Below, piece after piece: positions 8,510 to 17,580 of a DNA stretch of 46,118 nt. The DNA comes from an uncultured Mucilaginibacter sp. (GTDB taxonomy: Bacteria > Bacteroidota > Bacteroidia > Sphingobacteriales > Sphingobacteriaceae). The notes beneath the pieces were generated by a model that saw only the letters and a program-made list of their open reading frames with translations, was not told the origin of the DNA and did not search any database. Where the stretch lies: the NCBI RefSeq assembly GCF_937859865.1, contig NZ_CALMAT010000098.1, positions 1 to 46,118 of the forward strand, read 5' to 3'. Position 1 is the first letter of the stretch. Every line of letters starts with the position of its first letter. The position numbers were made by a program, and so were the translations under genes.

Positions 8510-9943
8510 ATGATATTTAATTCTTTTGAATTTTTACTTTTTTTTCTTATAGTAACCAGCTTGTACTTCTTGCTTCCACACAAATTTAGATGGGTATTAT
8601 TGCTATTTGCAAGTTGTGTTTTCTACATGTTTTTTGTACCCATATATATATTCATTTTATTAATCACTATTTTAATTGATTATTTTGCTGCAATATATAT
8701 AAGTAAGTCTGAAGGCCGAAAGAAAAAACTGTATTTGCTTATTAGTATAGTCTCTACCTGTCTGGTACTTTTTATTTTTAAATACTTCAATTTTTTTAAT
8801 GATAACTTTAAACTATTAGCACAGTATGCACATTGGAAGTATCCTATTGGCGCATTAAAAATATTACTTCCCATAGGATTATCCTTTCATACTTTTCAAA
8901 GTCTTAGTTATGTAATTGAAGTCTATCGCGGCAATCAAAAACCAGAAACGCACTTTGGTATTTATGCGCTTTATGTCATGTTTTATCCACAATTAGTTGC
9001 CGGTCCAATTGAACGTCCGCAGAATATACTTTATCAATTTTACGAAAAACATAATTTTAATTATGATAATGTTACTTATGGTTTAAAATTAATGTTATGG
9101 GGTTATTTCAAGAAAGTAGTTATTGCTGATCGTCTTTCTATATATGTAAATACTATATATAACAATCATCAACATCATAACGGAACAAGTTTATTGTTGG
9201 CCACTGTTTTTTTTGCTTTCCAAATCTATTGTGATTTTTCCGGTTATTCTGATATTGCAATTGGCAGTGCCCGTGTAATGGGTTTTAAACTCATGACCAA
9301 TTTTAACAGGCCTTATTTTGCAAAATCTATATCTGAATTTTGGAAAAGATGGCATATCTCCTTATCAACCTGGTTTAAAGATTATGTATATATACCCATG
9401 GGAGGCAACAGGGTTATTAAACCGTTAGTTTTATTTAATTTATTGGTTACGTTTTTATTAAGTGGTTTTTGGCATGGTGCAAACTGGACCTATATAATTT
9501 GGGGTGGATTAAATGGATTATATTTAGCAATTGGCGTGCTGCTTTATAACACAAAATCGAAGATAAACCACAAATTTGATAAAGGTTATTCAAGCTTTTT
9601 TAATCAATTAATAAACATCATTTTTACTTTCTTTTTAATAGCATTTTCATGGATATTTTTTAGGGCGAATTCCCTTCATGATGCTGTAAACATTATTCAC
9701 AAAATACTTTTTGAAAAAGGTAAATTATTTATTGGGGATAATAAGAGTATGGCTTATTCAATTTGTTTTCTAACTATATTATTAATAACAGAAGCAATTG
9801 AGGAATATAAACTATTCAACAAATTTAGTCTATACAATAATAGCAGTAAATTGGTGAGGCATTTAACTTATTACTCCTTAATTATCATCATCATGCTATT
9901 TGGTGTATTTGATTCCAGTCAGTTTATTTATTTCCAATTTTAA
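8510..9943 (+). CDS. MBOAT family O-acyltransferase (AlgI-like)
   Basis: Multi-pass inner-membrane O-acyltransferase expected to move acetyl (or another acyl) groups across the membrane for polysaccharide decoration, as AlgI does for alginate. Family signatures are clear: LLPIGLSFHTFQSLSYVIEVYRG at about residue 125-145, QLVAGPIERP near 165, KLMLWGYFKKVVIADR near 195, FQIYCDFSGYSDIAIG near 240, the invariant FWKRWHISLSTWFKDYVYIP with His near 282, and the catalytic-site GFWHGANWT with His near 322. There are about ten hydrophobic segments. The 477-aa length is standard. The partner gene starts 6 bp downstream, so the two are cotranscribed. Confidence 0.95.
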   Translation: MIFNSFEFLLFFLIVTSLYFLLPHKFRWVLLLFASCVFYMFFVPIYIFILLITILIDYFAAIYISKSEGRKKKLYLLISIVSTCLVLFIFKYFNFFNDNFKLLAQYAHWKYPIGALKILLPIGLSFHTFQSLSYVIEVYRGNQKPETHFGIYALYVMFYPQLVAGPIERPQNILYQFYEKHNFNYDNVTYGLKLMLWGYFKKVVIADRLSIYVNTIYNNHQHHNGTSLLLATVFFAFQIYCDFSGYSDIAIGSARVMGFKLMTNFNRPYFAKSISEFWKRWHISLSTWFKDYVYIPMGGNRVIKPLVLFNLLVTFLLSGFWHGANWTYIIWGGLNGLYLAIGVLLYNTKSKINHKFDKGYSSFFNQLINIIFTFFLIAFSWIFFRANSLHDAVNIIHKILFEKGKLFIGDNKSMAYSICFLTILLITEAIEEYKLFNKFSLYNNSSKLVRHLTYYSLIIIIMLFGVFDSSQFIYFQF

Positions 9944-9949
9944 TTTTAA

Positions 9950-10864
9950 ATGGATAACAACAATGATTTAAAAAGATTTTTAAATAAATTTCCACTATTC
10001 GTTATTATATTAATAACACTAGATTTTTTAATTGGAGGAATATTCAAATATTACTATTTTAAACAAAGATCAGGAATACTTTATCGTACTACATACACAA
10101 TTGATAGTACTAAGGCAAACCTTTTAGTTTTTGGTTCATCACGGGCAACTCACCATTATGTACCGTCAATATTTGAAAGTAAACTACATACTACTTTTTA
10201 CAATGCCGGCCGCGATGGCTGCAATTTAATCTATTATTCAGCTGTTATTTCAGCTGTTTTAGAAAGATATACTCCTAAACATATAATTATTGATTTAACA
10301 CCTAATGAATTAGATTTTTCTGAAGAAGGAAGGTTATCACCATTACTTCCATATTATAAAAACCCTGTTGTTTACAATTATATTAAATACAACAGTAAAT
10401 TTGAGAATTGGAAGTTACTGTCAAAAATGTACCCTTTTAACTCAATATTTACGACTATTATTATTGGTAATTTAGCCACCAATAAATCGCAGATTTTAGA
10501 AGATAAAGGTTATATAAAACTTGAAAACACAATGCCTTTTCATCCAATAAAAACATTTAAGCATGATCAAATAATTGATAAGAGGGTTAAAATTTTAAAT
10601 GAACTTTTAGCAAAATTAAATAAAAAACATATTGCTGTAACTCTTGTAGTTTCGCCCTCCTATTTCTTATATAGAAAAAATGATCCAGTAATTGTAGCCA
10701 TCCAAAAGTTAGTAGCTAAACATGACAACATTAATTTTTTTAATTATGAAAATGATCCTGCTTTTGCAAAATATCAATTATACAGTGATGATGACCATTT
10801 AAATGAGTGGGGAGCACAAAAATTTTCGCAAGATTTAACCACTAAATTAATTAATACGAATTAA
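9950..10864 (+). CDS. Membrane-anchored SGNH/DltD-like companion of the MBOAT protein
   Basis: Predicted to be anchored by one N-terminal helix (FPLFVIILITLDFLIGGIFKYYYF) with the rest periplasmic. Two short motifs suggest an SGNH-hydrolase-like fold: LLVFGSSRATHHY at about residue 58-70 (block I, catalytic Ser candidate) and SDDDHLNEWGAQKF near 278-291 (Asp/His block). The segment HIIIDLTPNELDF at about 105-117 may correspond to another block. MBOAT proteins are often paired with such proteins (AlgX/AlgJ, DltD), which receive or transfer the acyl group outside the membrane. Placement 6 bp after the MBOAT gene supports that reading. The fold assignment is from short motifs only. Confidence 0.75.
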   Translation: MDNNNDLKRFLNKFPLFVIILITLDFLIGGIFKYYYFKQRSGILYRTTYTIDSTKANLLVFGSSRATHHYVPSIFESKLHTTFYNAGRDGCNLIYYSAVISAVLERYTPKHIIIDLTPNELDFSEEGRLSPLLPYYKNPVVYNYIKYNSKFENWKLLSKMYPFNSIFTTIIIGNLATNKSQILEDKGYIKLENTMPFHPIKTFKHDQIIDKRVKILNELLAKLNKKHIAVTLVVSPSYFLYRKNDPVIVAIQKLVAKHDNINFFNYENDPAFAKYQLYSDDDHLNEWGAQKFSQDLTTKLINTN

Positions 10865-11251
10865 AATACTTTTATAAATTTTCAGATAAGTGATTTTATA
10901 GGCTGTGATAACATTTTCTCAACTGCTTTACAACACCTTTTGCCTTACAATTTTATTTTCAAAAAATAATTCTCTTTTTCCTCCATGTTACAAATGCTCC
11001 TTTAACGGTTTGTTTAAACGTTATTTATAAGTAACTAATATCTGAAGTAAAATTTTAAAAAGATTATTTTTTATTGATTTTGCTATTTAATAATATATAA
11101 AAAAAGAAAAATTAATATTATCAGGAAGACTAAATTCCAGTTAGTTTTTTTTAAGGCATAACCTTCAAAGGCAACAAAATATATTGTTATAATTCTATTA
11201 TATTTTAGTTTATAATAATATTATATTTGAAACGTAAAACCCTTTGAAACA
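10865..11251. other. AT-rich intergenic region without a clear repeat element
   Basis: 387 bp with no credible reading frame. It is one of the few long gaps in the locus that lacks a recognisable 160-bp element. ATGCTCCTTTAA near 10993 followed by GTTTGTTTAAAC is at best a decayed arm. A candidate promoter lies at its right end (11222-11229). Confidence 0.4.
11222..11229 (+). promoter_or_regulatory. Candidate Bacteroidota -7 box (TATATTTG)
   Basis: TATATTTG lies 22 bp before the acyltransferase start, inside the same AATATTATATTTG context that precedes the MBOAT gene at 8510. The two acyl-transfer genes may therefore share a promoter type. A matching -33 TTG was not found. Confidence 0.45.
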
Positions 11252-12352
11252 ATGAAGTATAGATTTGAAATTTTAGATATATTTAGAGGATTGTTTGCAT
11301 TCATTGTTGTTTTGTATCACCTTAAAACAGTTTTCCCTAACTCTATTTCTTTAAATAATGAATTTATATCTAATGGGTATATGTTTGTTGATTTCTTTTT
11401 TGTACTAAGCGGGTTTGTTATTGCTTATAATTATGAATCAAAAATTTCTAATTACATAGAATTTAAGCAATTCATGGTAAAAAGATTATTTAGAGTGTAT
11501 CCCCTACATTTAGTAATGCTTATGATTGCATTAATGTATGTCGTTTTTAGAATTATTATTGGTTTTCATTTTAAACCTGATGCTATCAAACTTTATACTG
11601 TCGAAACATTTTTTACAAACTTATTTTTATTAAATTCTATAAAGTTTCCTAACACAAATGATTTATCGTGGAATTACCCATCATGGTCTATAAGTGCCGA
11701 AGTTATTTCTTATATGGTGTTTGCAGCATTTACATTAACTATAAAAAAATTAAATTTAAGCTATCTTAGAACTATTGTATGGCTACTTGTATTAGGAATT
11801 TCCATTTACTGGATACATTCTTTATCTAATAACTATTTCATATTTCTCACTTATAATAATGGTTTCATCAGAGGTTTAATTGGTTTTTTTTCGGGCGTTA
11901 TTTGCCAACAAGTATTTCAAAAATTAACAGGAAAGATAAACGGCAACTTTTTAATAACGTTTACTATTTTAGAAGTTACAGCTATTTTACTCATTATATA
12001 TTTTGTTACATCAGGCAATCTATTCAAAAGCTTTGGTTTAATATATGACTTTGTTTTTTTACTTTCTATATTAATATTTTCATTTGAAAAAGGTTTATTA
12101 TCAGAAAAAATAAAAAAGATAAGACTTTTAAAAGAGATAGGAAAATTCTCTTATTCTATTTACATGACTCATGCATTAATCATCATTTTTGCATCTATTG
12201 TATTAAAAAAAATCATTAATAAAAACTATATTTTAGATACTATAATTGAATGTTGCTTATTACTGGTTATCTATTATACTTCAAAATGGACTTATAAAAA
12301 TATAGAATTAAGGTTTTATAACATAAGTCATAAACCTAAAATTAAAAACTAA
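11252..12352 (+). CDS. Acyltransferase family 3 (OafA/YrhL type)
   Basis: Integral membrane acyltransferase expected to O-acetylate or otherwise acylate a sugar of the surface polymer. The N-terminus has the family motif: RFEILDIFRGLFAFIVVLYHL (the R-G-x-A-x-x-x-V-x-x-x-H pattern, His near 22), followed by FVDFFFVLSGFVIAYNY. Loop residues RLFRVYPLHL at about 85 correspond to the conserved RxxR-P motif, and SWSISAEVISY near 150 to the WSxxxE motif. There are ten or so hydrophobic helices. The 366-aa length fits the membrane-only form without a C-terminal SGNH domain. It is monocistronic, with its own candidate promoter. Confidence 0.93.
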   Translation: MKYRFEILDIFRGLFAFIVVLYHLKTVFPNSISLNNEFISNGYMFVDFFFVLSGFVIAYNYESKISNYIEFKQFMVKRLFRVYPLHLVMLMIALMYVVFRIIIGFHFKPDAIKLYTVETFFTNLFLLNSIKFPNTNDLSWNYPSWSISAEVISYMVFAAFTLTIKKLNLSYLRTIVWLLVLGISIYWIHSLSNNYFIFLTYNNGFIRGLIGFFSGVICQQVFQKLTGKINGNFLITFTILEVTAILLIIYFVTSGNLFKSFGLIYDFVFLLSILIFSFEKGLLSEKIKKIRLLKEIGKFSYSIYMTHALIIIFASIVLKKIINKNYILDTIIECCLLLVIYYTSKWTYKNIELRFYNISHKPKIKN

Positions 12353-12385
12353 ACTAAAAGTGATGTAACTAAAAAATCTATATAT

Positions 12386-12557
12386 AGAACTTGTTAAACT
12401 TATTCTTTTGTATTTTACACCATGCTTCTTTTATCGCCTAAAAATTGGCCTTGCCTGGTTTTATAAGTTTGTTTAGGCAGGTACAGGCACCAATTTTTAT
12501 AGGGTAAAAGAAGTATCAACTAAAAAAGAGGGCCAGAAAAAAAGTTTAAACAACTTT
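12386..12557. repeat. ~160-bp nested inverted-repeat element (type I)
   Basis: The outer arms are AGAACTTGTTAAACTT and AGTTTAAACAACTTT. The inner arms are ATGCTTCTTTTATCGCC (12422) and AGGGTAAAAGAAGTAT (one change). Between them TAAAAATTGG and CACCAATTTTTA face each other, so the inner hairpin extends well beyond the 12-mer. It has the orientation of the 1215 copy. Confidence 0.88.
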
Positions 12558-12574
12558 ATAATATAAAACCATGA

Positions 12575-12720
12575 TTTAGAACAATCAACTAAAACATTAA
12601 ATTCTGGTAAAAATATTTTTGTATTACATTATTTAGGCGCCTTTATCTCATCAAAAAACCAAAATTTATTGGCATAAAAGAAGCATTATCATTTCCAAAC
12701 AAATCATTTAAACAGGTTTT
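12575..12720. repeat. Decayed nested inverted-repeat element (type II, reverse)
   Basis: The right half is clear (AAAATTTATTGGCATAAAAGAAGCAT, split across 12660-12686, then ATTTAAACAGG), but the left inner arm is lost. The right end is 45 bp from the stop codon of the long beta-helix gene. Confidence 0.65.
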
Positions 12721-12764
12721 TACCTTTTTAAATGATTTATGCTGATAACATTTTTACCTAAATT

Positions 12765-15074
12765 TTATTTCATTACAATAACCTTCTTTGTCAAGTTATT
12801 TTTTCCGCTTTTTAAATGAAGAATGTAAACACCGTTCTGTAAACTTTCTGCGCTAAGTATCAAGTCCTGCTTAACATTTGCTTCTGTTGTTCCGGTAAAT
12901 AATTTGCTAATTAACTGTCCTTTTGTATTATACAAAGCAACATCTGTTTGTCCTGCTTCCGGCAAAGCAAACTCTACAGTTGTTTGCTGTGAAACGGGAT
13001 TTGGATAAACATACAACCCTGGTTTCACAGTTGCCGATATTTGTTCAGTTGCTGTTGCAGAGAATGGCAAAGTACTTCCGGTTCCGAAGTTTGCACTTAA
13101 AGAAGATGTATTCATTTGTTCTGCAACATAAGGCGACAAATGGCTTCCTGCAATTGGTGTTTCCATCGTTGCATCCGGAAGCCGCCATTGAACTGTTAAA
13201 TTATTCCAGCCGCCACCGTCTTTTTGTAAGGCTTCTACATAATATTTCTTCCCTGCCTGTAAGGTTATTACAGCAGATTGTTGCGAAGGATATTTATTCC
13301 ATTCCCGGTAATTTGTCCAACCACTTACGTTAGCAATCCTTACTTTATTTACAGGTTGATCATCTGTTGAAAGCCATAGTTCACCGTCATCATCTGTTGC
13401 AATCCAAAAAGTGTAACTCCCAGTTTGGGGCGGACAAATATAACCCCGAATACGTGAGCCATATTTATCTGCTATGTTTAACGGCCCTTCAAAAGAAGTT
13501 AGCTGACTGGTAGACGTGGGCGTAGTTTGAAGTGGAATATTGGAAATATTGTTGCCGGAAATATTATCCCATTCCTCTCGCAAAATGGTACCTGTGGCAG
13601 AACAAGCAGTAGTGGTTATCGCAGAATTAACAGGATCATTTAAATATTCATAAGCACCCATATCTGGTGCTTTCCCGCTAAAAGTTAACCCAACGTTTTT
13701 GCCTGCATCAATACAAGGTGAAGCCTTTTGCAGGTGCAAATCATTTTTATCTACAAAAAGTGGGTTTACAGATATGGAATGAAGCCCTTTTCCAGTAGCA
13801 GCCTTATATTGACTTAGGCTTTTTTGATTACCGGTACTTCTATCCGTATAGATGTCGTTCAGGCCGTTGTTATAAAAACAGTTGTAATCATCTTCTGCCA
13901 ATACATTTTCGTTAGTGCTGAAGTTAACCATGGCGTACCAGGAGGGGCTTTCTATGGTACTAAATACATTGTTTACCAGTTTGATCATTGGGACTTCTGA
14001 TGCAGAGGTATAGTCCAGATTAAAAAAACGGCTTTTAAAATTGTAAATAGAGTTATTATAAACATTTACGCCACCAGCTTTATAAATGTTTATTGCCACA
14101 CTTGTAAAATCTATCCCCCCTCCGATCATGATGTTTCCGGAAATAGTTGTATTTAATATTGCTCCAATACCGTTTGTTGCCCCATGCCCATTCATTACCT
14201 CACATCGTTCATAATTTATAACAGAAATATAAGAATGCACAGCGCTATACATATAATTGCCTTGTATAGTACAATCAAAAGCATTTTCAACTGCCATTGC
14301 ATTAAGGTTGCAATTGTAAATTTTGTTGTTCCTTACCAAATGGCCATAGACAACATAATAAGCGCCGTCTAAATCTATACCAGCCACCTGGCAATCATGG
14401 ATAATGTTATCCTCAAAAATACAATCGTGCGTGTCAGTCATCGTCCAAATTCCACGGACTGTAAAGTTACTTATGGTATTCCCTGTGTAAGTATTATGAT
14501 GACAAAATTTATGGTGTTCCCATATCCCGTTCCCATTTCCGTCGTTAGTAGTCCCGTCAACAATGTTACTTTCAAAAAAATTATAAGAGCCCAGAAGCAG
14601 GACTTCACCAAAAAAATTACAGTTTCTTATCTTGCAATTGGTCATGCCAAGATCGGTATCGGTCCAAATATTTCCTAATTGAGCAACAATATCTTTTGCC
14701 CAGCTTCTTTTAAAAGCTATCCCGTCAATAGTTTGACCGAGGCTGAAATCCCTTGAAATGTTTATGGCTACATTTGCACCGCCATCAATAACAGGCAGGT
14801 CTCCATTCCCATAATTACCAAAGGTTATACCATTGCACATAGTTGTAAGTGTGGTGCCTGTCCAAACATCCCCTTTATTAAATAAAATAAAATCACCCGG
14901 ACGGATGCTGGCAGAAAAAGAGTTTAATTTTTCTAAAGTTTTCCAGGGTGTTGAAGGGTTTTTTGCCTGCTCACTGCTTCTGTTGTCATCGCCAAGGCTG
15001 GATGAAAAATAATAAGTGGAAGCAAAAGAACATTTGCATAAGGCAATAAAAAACAAAATAAAAAGTAACTTCAT
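12765..15074 (-). CDS. Beta-helix / PA14 protein with type IX secretion domain
   Basis: Cell-surface or secreted protein with four parts. The signal peptide is MKLLFILFFIALCKCSFAS. A right-handed beta-helix domain covers about residues 25-480, with repeated N-N-x-I turns. A PA14-type carbohydrate-binding domain covers about 495-640 (GTILREEWDNISG, YICPPQTGSYTFWIATDDDGELWLSTDD, AGKKYYVEALQKDGGGWNNLTVQW). The T9SS type A C-terminal sorting domain covers about 690-769 (LYVYPNPVSQQTTVEF, DVALYNTKGQLI, LQNGVYILHLKSGKNNLTKKVIV). The C-terminal domain implies export by type IX secretion. Location in a polysaccharide locus suggests a lyase, epimerase or binding role on the polymer; the catalytic residues cannot be assigned. 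The gene at 6326-7819 is a truncated paralogue. Confidence 0.92.
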   Translation of the reverse strand: MKLLFILFFIALCKCSFASTYYFSSSLGDDNRSSEQAKNPSTPWKTLEKLNSFSASIRPGDFILFNKGDVWTGTTLTTMCNGITFGNYGNGDLPVIDGGANVAINISRDFSLGQTIDGIAFKRSWAKDIVAQLGNIWTDTDLGMTNCKIRNCNFFGEVLLLGSYNFFESNIVDGTTNDGNGNGIWEHHKFCHHNTYTGNTISNFTVRGIWTMTDTHDCIFEDNIIHDCQVAGIDLDGAYYVVYGHLVRNNKIYNCNLNAMAVENAFDCTIQGNYMYSAVHSYISVINYERCEVMNGHGATNGIGAILNTTISGNIMIGGGIDFTSVAINIYKAGGVNVYNNSIYNFKSRFFNLDYTSASEVPMIKLVNNVFSTIESPSWYAMVNFSTNENVLAEDDYNCFYNNGLNDIYTDRSTGNQKSLSQYKAATGKGLHSISVNPLFVDKNDLHLQKASPCIDAGKNVGLTFSGKAPDMGAYEYLNDPVNSAITTTACSATGTILREEWDNISGNNISNIPLQTTPTSTSQLTSFEGPLNIADKYGSRIRGYICPPQTGSYTFWIATDDDGELWLSTDDQPVNKVRIANVSGWTNYREWNKYPSQQSAVITLQAGKKYYVEALQKDGGGWNNLTVQWRLPDATMETPIAGSHLSPYVAEQMNTSSLSANFGTGSTLPFSATATEQISATVKPGLYVYPNPVSQQTTVEFALPEAGQTDVALYNTKGQLISKLFTGTTEANVKQDLILSAESLQNGVYILHLKSGKNNLTKKVIVMK

Positions 15075-15323
15075 GTAAATATAAAGTAAGAGAGCATATA
15101 AAGTAAAAAGCCAAGTGCTCGTTTAAGCAAAACAATTATTTTTTTACTTTTTGCAATGTTAAAAATATAAAACCGTGCTTTTCTTTGCTTATTTAACAAG
15201 TAAATGCAATTATATGAAAAATATTTAATAATATAGATAATGATACTGATAATATTTATAATAAATATACTTTAACGAAAGGAATTTGTAAATATTTTAT
15301 AGGGTTACCTAAAATAACATGTT

Positions 15324-15422
15324 AGAACCTGTTTACAAATTAAATAAAGCATGGGTAGTTGATAGTTTTTAGGTAGTAAAAGAAGCATAAAAAATAAATC
15401 GAACAAAGTTTATACAAGCTAT
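15324..15422. repeat. Internally deleted nested inverted-repeat element (type I)
   Basis: The outer left arm AGAACCTGTTTACAAATT joins almost directly to the right inner half (TAGTTTTTAGGTAGTAAAAGAAGCAT region) and the outer right arm. The left inner arm is missing, giving about 99 bp. It abuts the next element. The 724-bp gap 15075-15798 holds three copies in a row; 15075-15323 before them is AT-rich with nothing else that I can support. Confidence 0.78.
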
Positions 15423-15423
15423 T

Positions 15424-15582
15424 AGAGCATTTTTAAATTTGCAAAAAAAACGGCCATGCTTTTTTTACCCTATACAAATTGGCGTTTACATCAACCTAAA
15501 TAAATCAAAAACTAAATGTTCATGATTTTTTAGGTGATAAAAAAAACATAGGAAAATATATTGAACAGGTTTTAAACAATTT
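15424..15582. repeat. Nested inverted-repeat element (type I, diverged)
   Basis: It begins AGAGCATTTTTAAATTTG. The inner arms are ATGCTTTTTTTACCC and GTGATAAAAAAAACAT (mutated). The outer right arm is TTGAACAGGTTTTAAACAAT. It has the same orientation as the 6123 copy. Confidence 0.78.
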
Positions 15583-15631
15583 AAAAATCTCTGAACAAAT
15601 GCAAGAAAAGTAGTTTTTTATTCTTTAAATG

Positions 15632-15765
15632 ATTGTTAAACTTGTTCCAAAGTTTTGCATGCTTCTTTTATCCATATAAATGCTATTCCTATCTTTGTCT
15701 TTCTATAACAGATTCATAAATAATATAGCCAAAAGAAGTAAGTTTTGATATGAATTTAATCAATT
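15632..15765. repeat. Nested inverted-repeat element (degenerate)
   Basis: The left outer arm is ATTGTTAAACTTGTTCCAA and the left inner arm ATGCTTCTTTTATCC (15659). The right inner arm is CCAAAAGAAGTA (about 15729), with a poorly kept outer right arm. It is the third copy in a row and lies 34 bp before the polymerase gene. Confidence 0.65.
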
Positions 15766-15798
15766 TCTAAAATATTACCAAGTTCGCGCTTTCATTTT

Positions 15799-17136
15799 AT
15801 GTTAAAACAAAATCTTGCTTATATCCTGACTGTAATCGTGTTATTATTTTTTTTTATAGTATTTAATAAAAAAAGTACATCAAAGTCTTTTTTGACTTTT
15901 GTACTTTATATGCTTCCATTTTTGGATTTTAGGGTTATACCGGAGGCTTGGAGTGGATTAAATATATTAGATTTAACTACACTTTATAGTTTTTTTTTTC
16001 TATTTAAAGAATTTTTTTCAGTAGGCACAATTAAATCAAATAATTTTTATTTTTTTCTATTCCTACTATTTGCAATAATAACTCTTTTTGGAAGCTTGAG
16101 TTCCGAATTTCCTAAAAATTCATTGATTCATTTTGTTAAAATTTTCCCGATTTTTATCTATGCCAGGTTTTTATTGGTTGAATGTTTATATGATAAATCA
16201 TTTCATAAGGAAGTTATCAAAATTTTAAAGAATGTATATATTATCTCATTGATTTTTCTGTTGATACAGGTAATAGTAGGTTTAAGTTTTACTTTCTATC
16301 CTACTTTAAATGGTAATACCTATGATATTAATACTGGTCTTACAAGGTATCCAGGATATTTTTTTGAATCACAAGTTCATGGACAATATCTTGCTATGGG
16401 TAGTTTTCTTTTTTTCCTTACCAATGATAGTATGAACAAAAAGGAAATATTGATACATTATTTTATATTAGCAGCAGCACTTTTTGCAATTATAGCAGCA
16501 GGAAGCAGGGGAGCTTTGGGAGGATACTGCTTTGGAATGATAGTGTCTTTTTTTTTAGCAGGTAAACGTTATCGTATTGGTTTATTAGCCTTAATAGTTT
16601 TATCAGTTTCATATTATGTTGTGTTTTCTCCGCGTTATGGTGTTTTTAATCGTGCAGAAGGCTTAAATGATGATTTAGCTTTTAGACAATCATTATGGAA
16701 AGGAGCTTTTGAAATATCAAAAAATAATCCATTATTAGGAATCGGAAACAATAATTACCTTGAGTATGTTAAAATTCATGCAAAAGATCAGTATTTAGAG
16801 GTTGAAGGCGGTGAATTGATATATTTTAATCAACCAGAAAATGGTTATTTGAAAATTTTAGTAGAGTTTGGCTATTTTGGTTTTGGTATTTTTGTTTTAT
16901 TTATTGTGGCCCCTTTAGTTAATGGGGTTAGTTTATTTATGAAGAATATTTATGATTATAAAGTTACTTTTTTAATTGGCTCTGTTTTAAGCTGGATTAT
17001 AGGTTTTAATTCTGATTATTCATTTGCTGATACAAGAATACTTTTTATGGTTACTACTCTTTTAGTATTAATACTATCTTATCCTCGTTCAGATGAAATT
17101 TCTTATGAGGAGCCTTATTACAATAAGTTATTATAA
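15799..17136 (+). CDS. O-antigen polymerase / ligase family (Wzy-like)
   Basis: Polytopic membrane protein of the Wzy/WaaL family, the probable repeat-unit polymerase acting on the periplasmic side after flipping. About eleven hydrophobic segments span the protein. The large periplasmic loop follows GLNDDLAFRQSLWKGAFEISKNNPLLGIGNNNYLEYV at about residues 290-330, the usual xxxRxxxW..A...i..nPl.GxGxxxf signature. FNQPENGYLKILVEFGYFGF near 345-365 is the conserved H/E-N-x-x-L-x-x-x-x-E-x-G-xx-G motif. The 445-aa length is typical. As the only such protein in the window it is best assigned to Wzy, although a ligase cannot be excluded from sequence. Confidence 0.88.
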   Translation: MLKQNLAYILTVIVLLFFFIVFNKKSTSKSFLTFVLYMLPFLDFRVIPEAWSGLNILDLTTLYSFFFLFKEFFSVGTIKSNNFYFFLFLLFAIITLFGSLSSEFPKNSLIHFVKIFPIFIYARFLLVECLYDKSFHKEVIKILKNVYIISLIFLLIQVIVGLSFTFYPTLNGNTYDINTGLTRYPGYFFESQVHGQYLAMGSFLFFLTNDSMNKKEILIHYFILAAALFAIIAAGSRGALGGYCFGMIVSFFLAGKRYRIGLLALIVLSVSYYVVFSPRYGVFNRAEGLNDDLAFRQSLWKGAFEISKNNPLLGIGNNNYLEYVKIHAKDQYLEVEGGELIYFNQPENGYLKILVEFGYFGFGIFVLFIVAPLVNGVSLFMKNIYDYKVTFLIGSVLSWIIGFNSDYSFADTRILFMVTTLLVLILSYPRSDEISYEEPYYNKLL

Positions 17137-17187
17137 GGCTAATATATTAGTTGATGAAAACGGTTCAAAATATTAATATAAAAGTTA

Positions 17188-17352
17188 AGAGTATGTTTAA
17201 ATTTATATCATAAAATTTTACAATGCTTCTTTTATGCCTATAAATTTGGTGTGCTTAAATATTTTAATATTACAAAAACCACAAAAATTCAATGATTTTT
17301 ATGTGCTAAAAGAAGCATGGCAAATAAGTTTAACAAAATTTAAACAGGTTCT
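17188..17352. repeat. ~160-bp nested inverted-repeat element (type II)
   Basis: The outer arms are AGAGTATGTTTAAATTT and AAATTTAAACAGGTTCT. The inner arms are ATGCTTCTTTTATGCC (17223) and GTGCTAAAAGAAGCAT. It has the orientation of the 2725 copy. The remainder of the 444-bp gap (17353-17580) is AT-rich with no further feature. Confidence 0.9.
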
Positions 17353-17580
17353 AAGAGAAGTAAAAAAGTAAGAGGTTGTTAAATAAGAAAAAGGTAAGTT
17401 TTAACTACTAAACTATAATAGTAATATTCCAATGGTTCGAGTAAATTTAATTGCACTTATAACTTGTTTTGAGGAAAAAAGTTCAGAAAGCAGGTTATTC
17501 ATTTTTAAGTTATAAGCATAATAATATTATAAAAAACCAAACCCGTTACTAATACACTTTTATCTTAAAATAACTAATAT

